Below are positions 34,094 through 41,061 of a DNA stretch of 49,255 nt, one piece after another (position 1 is the first letter of the stretch; every line of letters begins with the position of its first letter). The stretch is from Candidatus Sulfotelmatobacter sp. (GTDB taxonomy: Bacteria > Acidobacteriota > Terriglobia > Terriglobales > Acidobacteriaceae): positions 1 to 49,255 of the forward strand of contig JADGNQ010000029.1 in NCBI GenBank assembly GCA_017883385.1, read 5' to 3'. Made by a program: the position numbers and the translations under genes. The notes under the pieces were generated by a model, which did not search any database, had not been told where the DNA came from, and saw only the letters and a list, made by a program, of their open reading frames with translations.

Positions 34094-34713
34094 TCCCCCT
34101 CACTGGCCCGTTGCACCGCCAAGGCGAAATCGCTAAAGACAACGCGCGACTTCCCACCCAAGACGGAATCCGTTCGGAAGGCTGAAAGATGTTGTGCAGA
34201 AAGCAAGACACGTCCCTTGGGATCGATATAGAAGCGGCCCATCGGCCCTGCGACGCAACTGGTAAGTCCAAGTTTGCTGGGCGGATAGAGAAAAAGAAGG
34301 ACGCGTTCGCCGATGCGGTAGCGCTGGCCGGTCGACCACAGGCCAATCCACTGGGAGATGGTCAAATCGTCGCCGGAAGTCGCGCCGCGAAGGGCCCGCT
34401 CGACATGGAAGGTGATCGCAACCGTTTCCACCGCCTGGCTGCGGGTGGCGGGACGACGTGCGATGCCGGTTACCGTACCGGAAAAGATGGTTCCAGCGGC
34501 GCGAGCGATCTGGGGGAAGCCGATCGTGCCGGGCGGTACTGGCCACCGCGCGGGCCAACCGGGTGAACCGGGCTCAGGGGCGATCGGCTGAACCCCGTGC
34601 AGGGGAGGAAACGCGAAATCCGGCCGGACGCGTTCCGACTGGCCGCGCAATAGAACTGGCGACAGCATCAGCAGCGAAATCGTGAGCAGACACGTGCAAC
34701 TTCTCCCATACAT
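34090..34713 (-). CDS. Exported hypothetical protein, partner of the downstream large protein
   Basis: A 207-residue protein with a signal peptide (about 1-24; CTCLLTISLLMLSPVLLRGQ). The middle is beta-rich (GTIFSGTVTGIARR, VETVAITFHVERALRG, RYRIGERVLLFLYPPS), resembling small OB- or Ig-like folds. No family recognised. Its stop overlaps the start of the 1038-residue gene, so the two are made together and probably act together at the cell surface. Confidence 0.68.
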   Translation of the reverse strand: MYGRSCTCLLTISLLMLSPVLLRGQSERVRPDFAFPPLHGVQPIAPEPGSPGWPARWPVPPGTIGFPQIARAAGTIFSGTVTGIARRPATRSQAVETVAITFHVERALRGATSGDDLTISQWIGLWSTGQRYRIGERVLLFLYPPSKLGLTSCVAGPMGRFYIDPKGRVLLSAQHLSAFRTDSVLGGKSRVVFSDFALAVQRASEGE

Positions 34714-35071
34714 GGGAAGGCCTCAGGATGAAATGTCTGCTCGGAGGGACACCGGGAAACAGGACAGGCTAGTCCCGTCAGAAGAAAGAAAGCAGTGACG
34801 GATGTCACAAGAGCCTGTGGAATACGGGGAATTCTGAGGGTGGCCAATAACGGGGCTGCCTCGGCGTGCCCGTGCAAACCCCGGCCAGCTCCCAACTTTG
34901 GCAGTGAACGACCTTAGGAAGGGTGTTCCCCCAGCGAAGATATGTGGGGCCATACGGTCGTGGAATCCCACCCTTGCGCACAGAACGCGCAAGAGTGGGG
35001 CACCCGACTTCTCCGGGATCAAGCAAAGGGGATAGAGTTCCTCAGAAAGTCAAGCTACCGCCCCGGAGACC
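34714..35071. other. Intergenic region with a perfect-arm palindrome
   Basis: No gene is visible in these 358 bases. A repeat at 34967-35000 has arms CCCACCCTTGCGC and GCGCAAGAGTGGG around a 7-base loop, followed by GCACCCG; this form is a common dispersed acidobacterial palindrome. The promoter of the minus-strand pair 34713-30977 should lie here, but no clear boxes were found. Confidence 0.5.
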
Positions 35072-35422
35072 CTAGGTCTGTTGTAGTTGTGACACGCGCC
35101 CGTAGCGCTGTGTGGCGTATCCAACGATGAGTCCTACCATGCCTCCCGGTAGCATGATCTCGAAGTAGTAGCCGTGCTGCATTTGGGCGACGATGAAAGC
35201 CAAAATCAGGCCCACGCCAAGACCGAACACAATACCCAACGCCAGCGAATGCACTTTGCGGGCGAAGACTCCGATCAGCACGCCGGCAATGATCCCCTTG
35301 ATCGTCGAGCCGACGATAATGCCGGCGAGTTGCGCGCGCACCGCCGGCGTGAACCACGCAGTCATTCCGTCGATAGCGCCGAGAATTGCTCCAAGTACTA
35401 GTCCCAAGAGAATCTTGTTCAT
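35072..35422 (-). CDS. Small Gly-rich membrane protein
   Basis: A 116-residue membrane protein of three to four short helices with glycine-zipper spacing (LVLGAILGAIDG, GIIVGSTIKGIIAGVLIGV, LALGIVFGLGVGLILAFIV, PGGMVGLIVGY). ATG 35422 follows GGGAGG by 6 bases, which fixes the start. No family recognised. It lies 47 bases downstream of the kinase gene on the same strand, so it is probably in the sigma-kinase operon. Confidence 0.78.
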   Translation of the reverse strand: MNKILLGLVLGAILGAIDGMTAWFTPAVRAQLAGIIVGSTIKGIIAGVLIGVFARKVHSLALGIVFGLGVGLILAFIVAQMQHGYYFEIMLPGGMVGLIVGYATQRYGRVSQLQQT

Positions 35423-35469
35423 GTGAACCTCCCTTTCTACTGTGGTATTACCCATTTCTTTCGGTTCCT

Positions 35470-36423
35470 TTAACGGTGGGCAAACAAAATAAAGAGAAGC
35501 CGCATGAGCAGATAGACCGCTACCAGGACTACGGCGGTGCGATGCCGGGCGTAAATCCGGGCCGCGCGCTCCAACAGGCTCTCCCGGTAGGCGCGGACGG
35601 GTGCGCCGTTCAGGTAGTGTGCGACGTCGGCCGCTAACGCTCCTGCTGACTGGTAACGCATGCTGGGATCGGCCGCCATGGCCTTCCTGCAGACTGCGGC
35701 CAGAGGGCGAGGCACCGTGGCAGTGACCGCAGGTTGGTCTGTCGGCGGCGCTCCTTTCAACAAGAACCACAAGATCGCGCCTAGCGAGAAGATGTCGGTG
35801 CGGTGATCGACCTCCGCATCGCCGCGAGCTTGTTCTGGGGACATATAGCCCGCGGTTCCGAGAATGCTGCCCCGAGCGCTGCCGTTCTCACCCGATCTCA
35901 GACCCGGGGCGCCGGCTTTTGCCAGTCCCCAGTCCATCACGAGCACCTCGCCAAAGGCGCCGATCATGATGTTTTCGGGCTTCAGGTCGCGATGAATGAT
36001 GCCGCGGGCGTGGGCAAAATCCAAAGGCTCGGCAATGCGTTCCAGCAACCGAAGGCGGTCGGTGAGGTTTCGCTCAGCGATGTACTGCGCCAGGGTCTGC
36101 CCCTCGACGTACTTCATGCAGTAGAACGCGCGGCCGTCCGCCAGAGTGCCGGCGTCATGCACGGGAACGATTCCGGGATGCTCCAGACTGGCGAGGATGC
36201 GGGCTTCCTGGAGAAGCCGCGCGGGGAGATCGGCGGCAGGCGCGACGAGATCAAGCACCTTGAGCGCGACCCGGCGCTTGAGTATGGTGTCCTCGGCCAG
36301 CCAGACGCTGCCCATGCCGCCACGCGCTAGGTAGCGTACGACTGCGTAACGCGTGCCGGTGAGATCGGGGACTTGCATGTCCGCCTGGAGCCTGGCCACC
36401 ACGCTGTCGGAAAGTCGCTTCAT
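35470..36423 (-). CDS. Membrane Ser/Thr protein kinase (PknB-like)
   Basis: A 317-residue Hanks-type kinase. The Gly loop is ARGGMGSVWLA (about 31-41), the ATP lysine is in VALKVLD, the catalytic loop is HRDLKPEN, the metal motif is DWG in place of DFG, and SPEQ stands for APE. A single helix close to the C-terminus (TAVVLVAVYLLMRLLFILF) anchors it, with no extracellular sensor domain. The ATG overlaps the sigma factor stop (ATGA), so kinase and sigma factor are coupled. It likely phosphorylates the sigma factor or its targets; this is inferred from gene pairing. Confidence 0.9.
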   Translation of the reverse strand: MKRLSDSVVARLQADMQVPDLTGTRYAVVRYLARGGMGSVWLAEDTILKRRVALKVLDLVAPAADLPARLLQEARILASLEHPGIVPVHDAGTLADGRAFYCMKYVEGQTLAQYIAERNLTDRLRLLERIAEPLDFAHARGIIHRDLKPENIMIGAFGEVLVMDWGLAKAGAPGLRSGENGSARGSILGTAGYMSPEQARGDAEVDHRTDIFSLGAILWFLLKGAPPTDQPAVTATVPRPLAAVCRKAMAADPSMRYQSAGALAADVAHYLNGAPVRAYRESLLERAARIYARHRTAVVLVAVYLLMRLLFILFAHR

Positions 36424-37151
36424 CTGGTCTCGACTCCGAGCAGAGCCTGCGCTTCGCGGCGAAATTCTTCGTCGGTGGCGGTCATGTCGCGCAGTTGATC
36501 GAGAACGCAACGCCGGAACTCGCGCCGCGCGAAGGCCAGGTAGTTGGTTACGTCCGTGGCAGCCAGCCCGAACTCGGAGGCGAGTTGTGCGTAGGACGGT
36601 TTGGGATCGGCGTCGTTGAGATCGTAGCGCTCGAACAGCGCGAAGTGGATCAACTTGCCTTCCGACTCGCAGCCGGCACGCAGCCTCTCGAGACCAAGGG
36701 CAAAGAGGCTGCGCATCCATTCCTTGTCGAAGGAATCTTCCGGGGATTCAGCGGCGGTCACGGCTGCCAGTTCGCGCTCGGCTTCTTCGAAGTCGAGAGC
36801 GAGATGGGCGCACCCAGCCCCGCGTTTGAGCCGGTTCGCATCGCGCATCTGCTTCATAAAAAGGTGGTCGGCACAGGTGCGTAGAAACGTGCGCAGGCGT
36901 CCTTTGGCGCTGTCGTAAGAATCAAGGAATTCCTTCTCCAGGAGACGGGTGAAGAACTCCTGGGTGAAGTCAGCAGCGTCGTCCGTGGAGATATTCCACT
37001 TCATGCGGACGTACTTGTAGACGGGTTTCCAGTAGGCGGCGGCGATGGCGTCGATCGCTCGCGAACGCACGGCAGGATCATTGCTCTGCGCAGCCAATAC
37101 GACCGAGTGGCGTGTCAGAGGAAAGTTTCCGCCTTGTGGGGTCAGGGACAT
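36420..37151 (-). CDS. ECF-type RNA polymerase sigma factor
   Basis: A 243-residue sigma-70 family factor. Region 2 is at about 20-110 (AYWKPVYKYVR, DAADFTQEFFTRLLEKEFL) and a region 4-like helix-turn-helix at about 185-225 (SYAQLASEFGLAATDVTNYLAFARREFR). The long acidic linker between them and the fused-operon kinase are seen in kinase-linked ECF groups of planctomycetes and acidobacteria. No anti-sigma gene is adjacent; control by the kinase is the likely alternative. It is divergent from the amidase gene. Confidence 0.85.
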   Translation of the reverse strand: MSLTPQGGNFPLTRHSVVLAAQSNDPAVRSRAIDAIAAAYWKPVYKYVRMKWNISTDDAADFTQEFFTRLLEKEFLDSYDSAKGRLRTFLRTCADHLFMKQMRDANRLKRGAGCAHLALDFEEAERELAAVTAAESPEDSFDKEWMRSLFALGLERLRAGCESEGKLIHFALFERYDLNDADPKPSYAQLASEFGLAATDVTNYLAFARREFRRCVLDQLRDMTATDEEFRREAQALLGVETR

Positions 37152-37273
37152 TGAGCGGCCTGGAGCGTGGCTGGAAGTTTAGTTCGAAGCGGCCGGGGCG
37201 ACAAGCTGAGGGGAATGGGGCGTTGTGACAAGCCTTCCACGGCGCAGAAGTTACAATGCCGTGCGGAGGATTC

Positions 37274-39085
37274 ATGGCGAAATCGCGCAGGCAGTTCATG
37301 AAGGTGACATCTCTGGGAGTGCTGGGGGCCGCAGCCGCGCTGCGCAGCCACGGACAGAATCCGGCGGCACAAAATCCGACAGATCTATCGCCCGGAGCGC
37401 CGCCCGCGTTCGGAGCCGGGCCGGCAGTGGGACCGGAAGTGTCGACTACAACGTTCGCCGAGGCGGAGAAGCTGATGCAGTTTGAAATGACTGCCGCCGA
37501 ACGCGCCGTCGCGGCGGGCAGTTGGCGCAAGACGATGGCGGCGGTCTACGAGCGGCGTACCGGCCCGCGCAAGCTTGCGCTCGAAACGACGGTCGCCCCG
37601 GCAACGCAGTGGAATCCCGTGCTGCCCGGCCAGAAGGCGGGGCCGGAGCGGGAGCGGTTTGTGCGCAGCCAGATCGATCCCGGTCCGCGGCCCACGCGCG
37701 ATGAGGACATTGCATTTGCGTCCGTGACGCAGCTCTCGCGCTGGATCGAAACGCGCAAGCTCACCTCCGAGCGGCTCACGAATATTTATCTGAAGCGGCT
37801 GCAGGAGTTCGATCCCAAGCTGCACTGCGTGATTACGCTGACGCGCGAGTTGGCGCTCAAGCAAGCCAAGCGGGCCGATGAAGAAATTGCAGCAGGCAAG
37901 TATCGCGGGCCGCTGCATGGCATCCCGTGGGGCGGCAAGGATCTGCTCGACACGGCGGGGATTCCAACCACCTACGGCGCGGAGCCTTTCCGCAACCGCG
38001 TGCCCACCGAAGATGCCGCCGTGGTCAAGCGTCTGCACGAGGGGGGAGCGGTGCTGGTGGCAAAGCTCAGCCTGGGAGCGCTGGCCCTGAACGACATCTG
38101 GTTTGGCGGGCAGACGATGAATCCGTGGCTGCTGGAGGAAGCGTCGTCGGGATCGAGCGCCGGGCCGGGCGCTGCTACAGCGGCTGGATTAGTGGGCTTC
38201 GCGATTGGAAGCGAGACGGGCGGGAGCATCATCAGTCCGGCGACGCGCTGCGGGATCACCGGGCTGCGGCCCACGTACGGACGTGTGGCGCGGACCGGGG
38301 CGATGACGCTTTGCTGGTCACTCGACAAGCTGGGCGCCATGACCCGCAGCGTCGAGGACGCGATGCTCGTGCTGCAGGCGATCAATGGACCAGACGCCGG
38401 CGACGTGGCCAGCGTGCCCAGCCGGCTCGACTTCGATGCCGGTGCGAGCGTCGAGGGTCTGCGCGTGGGCTACTTCCCCAAGTGGATGAAAGAGAATCCC
38501 GCGACGGCCGTGGATCGCGCGGCTGTTGACGTCGTGAAAAAAGTTGGGATGGTTCCGGTCGAAGTATCGATTCCCGACTGGCCGTATGACTCGTTGAACC
38601 TGATTCTGTTCGCGGAAGGGGCGGCAGCGTTCGAGGAACTGACCCTCAGCGGCGGACTCAGGGAACTCAAGGCGCAGGTGCCCGACGCGTGGCCGAACAT
38701 TTTTCGCCAGGCGCGCTTTCTCTCGGCCGTCGACTTCGTGCAGGCGGACCGGTTGCGTCGGAAAGTCGCGGAGGAAATGGCGCGCGTCTTCTCGCAAGTG
38801 GACTTGCTGCTGGTGCCATCGGTGCGCGACGAAATGCTGACCATCACGAACTTCACCGGTCATCCTGCGCTCGTGTTGCGAGCGGGCTTCGTCGAGGTGG
38901 CGAAAGCGCGCAGCGATTGGGCTCCGGATCCCAACCATCCGCTTCCGACGTTTTCTCCACCGCGCCGGGTGCCGCACGGCGTGACGTTGATTGGACGCCT
39001 CTTCGAGGAAGGTCCGATGGTCAATGCCGGCCTCGCGCTGGAGCGCGCGTTCGGCGTGGTGGGGGAGCGTCCTCCGGGATTCTGA
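37274..39085 (+). CDS. Tat-exported amidase-signature enzyme
   Basis: A 603-residue amidase-signature hydrolase with a twin-arginine signal (SRRQFMK followed by a hydrophobic stretch, residues 3-24), so it is exported folded. The Ser-cisSer-Lys triad is visible: Lys in PWGGKDLLD, Ser in SSGSSAGP and Ser in GSETGGSI. The family hydrolyses amides and could act on glutamyl-tRNA, aryl amides or others; export argues against GatA. ATG 37274 is preceded by GGAGGA. About 110 extra residues between the signal and the catalytic domain are unusual. Confidence 0.9.
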   Translation: MAKSRRQFMKVTSLGVLGAAAALRSHGQNPAAQNPTDLSPGAPPAFGAGPAVGPEVSTTTFAEAEKLMQFEMTAAERAVAAGSWRKTMAAVYERRTGPRKLALETTVAPATQWNPVLPGQKAGPERERFVRSQIDPGPRPTRDEDIAFASVTQLSRWIETRKLTSERLTNIYLKRLQEFDPKLHCVITLTRELALKQAKRADEEIAAGKYRGPLHGIPWGGKDLLDTAGIPTTYGAEPFRNRVPTEDAAVVKRLHEGGAVLVAKLSLGALALNDIWFGGQTMNPWLLEEASSGSSAGPGAATAAGLVGFAIGSETGGSIISPATRCGITGLRPTYGRVARTGAMTLCWSLDKLGAMTRSVEDAMLVLQAINGPDAGDVASVPSRLDFDAGASVEGLRVGYFPKWMKENPATAVDRAAVDVVKKVGMVPVEVSIPDWPYDSLNLILFAEGAAAFEELTLSGGLRELKAQVPDAWPNIFRQARFLSAVDFVQADRLRRKVAEEMARVFSQVDLLLVPSVRDEMLTITNFTGHPALVLRAGFVEVAKARSDWAPDPNHPLPTFSPPRRVPHGVTLIGRLFEEGPMVNAGLALERAFGVVGERPPGF

Positions 39086-39089
39086 GCGA

Positions 39090-39797
39090 TTGCAAACCCC
39101 AGAGACAAACACAGGCAAAACCCTCAGGGCGCGATCCATTCGGCGCTTGGGGACTAGCCTTGCTGTGCTTGCTGCCATGTTGTTTTTGCCAGCTGGTTCC
39201 CTGAGCTTCTGGCAGGGCTGGTTGTTTTTGGTTTTGATGGCGGTATTCTGGGCCTCCTTCTTCATCAACCTGCTGAAGCATGATCCACAGTTGCTGGAGC
39301 GCCGCCTGCAAAAGAAAGAGATAGAGCCCGAGCAAAGGTTGTTTCAGAAGCTGTTCAGTGTGATCACATTCCCTGCGTTCATTCTGACCGGACTTGACTT
39401 CCGCTTCGGCTGGTCGCGGGAGTGGCTTGGACCTGTCCCGCTGGCGCTGGTTGCGGCAGGGCAGGTTGTGGCCGTGGCAGGATACTGCTTCGTCTTCTGG
39501 GTCATGAAGACGAACACCTTCGCTTCGACCACGATTCAGGTGGAGGCCGGGCAGAGCGTCATCCAGGCCGGCCCGTATGCGCTGGTGCGTCATCCGATGT
39601 ACTTTGGCATGGCCGCGATGGCGCTGGGATCGCCCCTGGCACTGGGATCGTACGTCGCCGTGCCGGTATTCGCGTTACTCGTACCGGTGCTGATCTACCG
39701 ACTGATTCACGAGGAGCGAGTCCTCCACCGGGATCTACCAGGCTATTCGGAATATTGTGAGCGCACGCGCCGCCGGCTGGTACCGTTCGTTTGGTAG
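39090..39797 (+). CDS. Isoprenylcysteine carboxyl methyltransferase-like membrane protein 2
   Basis: A 235-residue membrane protein with five or so helices and the ICMT cofactor signature GPYALVRHPMYFGM (about 165-178) and EERVL..DLPGYSEYC..TRRRLVPFVW at the C-terminus. It is longer than the paralogue at 9699-10169. The start is uncertain: TTG 39090, 4 bases after the amidase stop, keeps the full first helix; ATG 39177 would cut it. Its closeness to the amidase suggests co-transcription. Confidence 0.82.
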   Translation: MQTPETNTGKTLRARSIRRLGTSLAVLAAMLFLPAGSLSFWQGWLFLVLMAVFWASFFINLLKHDPQLLERRLQKKEIEPEQRLFQKLFSVITFPAFILTGLDFRFGWSREWLGPVPLALVAAGQVVAVAGYCFVFWVMKTNTFASTTIQVEAGQSVIQAGPYALVRHPMYFGMAAMALGSPLALGSYVAVPVFALLVPVLIYRLIHEERVLHRDLPGYSEYCERTRRRLVPFVW

Positions 39798-39854
39798 GAC
39801 CGACCCGTTTTCCGCGGGCGAGGAATAACCGTCCCAGGCGCAGTTGGCCTGGAC

Positions 39855-40430
39855 TCAGGCCCGTCCCGCGAACTCCCGCGTCTCGGTGGATACTTTGATC
39901 TTCTCACCCTCTTTAATGAAGAGGGGAACGCGGATCTCGATGCCTGTCTCGAGCTTCGCCGGCTTCGTCACATTGCCGCTTGCCGTGTCACCACGGGCGC
40001 CGGGTTCGGTATAAGTGACAGCCAGTTCCACGTGGGTTGGTAGCTGCAATCCGATGGGATTGCCGTTGTACTTGTGCAACTGGATGACGACGCCTTCCAC
40101 GATGAAGTCCACGGCGTCCCCGATCATCTCGCCAGAAAGAGTGAGGGTCTCGAAGCTCTCCTGGTCCATGAAATGGAAACCATCGCCGTCGCTATACAGA
40201 TAAGATGCCGGGACCGTCTCGAGGTCCGGCTCCTTGAACCGGTCACTGGCCTTGAACGTCTTGTCAAAGACCGCGCGGGTGAGAAGGTTGCGCATTTTCA
40301 GGCGCACCAAAGTCTGCCCGCCCCGCGCGGTAGGGGTCGAAACCTCGGCTTCCAGGCACAGGAATGGGGTGTTTTCGAGCTCGAAGAACATTTTGCGCTT
40401 TACGTCGATGGCATCGATCAATGCAGCCAT
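39855..40430 (-). CDS. efp: Translation elongation factor P
   Basis: EF-P (191 aa) relieves ribosome stalling at proline runs. The three beta-barrel domains are present; the C-terminal VTKPAKLETGIEIRVPLFIKEGEKIKV (motif EIRVPLFIKEGE at about 169-180) is diagnostic. The modification loop reads TPTARGGQT with Arg36 at its tip, where many EF-Ps have Lys (E. coli, lysylated) and some have Arg (rhamnosylated by EarP). No earP gene lies in the window. ATG 40430 follows GAGGAA. Divergent from the blaI gene. Confidence 0.93.
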   Translation of the reverse strand: MAALIDAIDVKRKMFFELENTPFLCLEAEVSTPTARGGQTLVRLKMRNLLTRAVFDKTFKASDRFKEPDLETVPASYLYSDGDGFHFMDQESFETLTLSGEMIGDAVDFIVEGVVIQLHKYNGNPIGLQLPTHVELAVTYTEPGARGDTASGNVTKPAKLETGIEIRVPLFIKEGEKIKVSTETREFAGRA

Positions 40431-40575
40431 GATTTCCTCGAAGGCACCCGAAGCGGGAGATACTACTTCGACTTGTCTGCCTGTTAGATAAGTGGTGAAA
40501 CGCCCTTAGGATAACAGGTAGGCATTGCACATCGATTCCGCAACGCCCAGCTGGGATCGCGTCCGTTGTTTCTGC

Positions 40576-40611
40576 TTGACAGCCTCCAGCTCATCTGTTA
40601 CACATTGTAAC
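40576..40611 (+). promoter_or_regulatory. BlaI-type operator and promoter of blaI-blaR1
   Basis: TTGACA (40576-40581) is a consensus -35 box; TACACA (40599-40604) is a fair -10 at 17 bases. A perfect palindrome GTTACA-CAT-TGTAAC (40597-40611) overlaps the -10 and ends 7 bases before the start codon. BlaI/MecI repressors bind TACA...TGTA dyads, so autorepression of the pair is likely. Confidence 0.65.
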
Positions 40612-40617
40612 GCTACA

Positions 40618-41061
40618 ATGACTAACACAAAGCAAGCGCGTCTAAAGAACTTGGGGGAAGTCGAGCAGGTGGTTATGGACTACATCTGGACGCACGGTCG
40701 ATCATCCGCGGAGGCTTGCCGCGAGGCGCTCGCTTCCTCCCGTCCAATGAAGGACTCGACGATCCGCACGGTTCTGCGCCGCCTCGAAGAAAAGGGCTAC
40801 GTTACCCACGAGATTGAAGGCCGCACATTTTTCTACAAGGCGTCGGACGCGCGCCAGAACGTCGCCGTCCGCGCGGTGAAGGGCATCATCGACCGCTTCT
40901 GCGGCGGGTCGGCCGAGCAACTTCTCCTGGGCATGGTGGACAACGCAGTGCTCGACCGCAAACAGCTGGAACGCCTGGCCCGGAGAATCGCCGAAAGAAC
41001 GACTGCCGAAAAGGAAGTCGCTGACCCGAAGATCTCCGTCAAGAAGGAAAACAAGCTATGA
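40618..41061 (+). CDS. blaI: BlaI/MecI-type transcriptional repressor
   Basis: A 147-residue winged-helix repressor of the BlaI/MecI/CopY group. The DNA-binding domain is residues 10-90 (LGEVEQVVMDYIWTHG, STIRTVLRRLEEKGYVTHE, GRTFFYKA). The C-terminal dimer helices carry FCGGSAEQLL, typical of the group. ATG 40618 is chosen: the operator lies directly upstream. It overlaps the next gene by 4 bases (ATGA), the usual arrangement with an M56 membrane protease that inactivates the repressor. Confidence 0.92.
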   Translation: MTNTKQARLKNLGEVEQVVMDYIWTHGRSSAEACREALASSRPMKDSTIRTVLRRLEEKGYVTHEIEGRTFFYKASDARQNVAVRAVKGIIDRFCGGSAEQLLLGMVDNAVLDRKQLERLARRIAERTTAEKEVADPKISVKKENKL

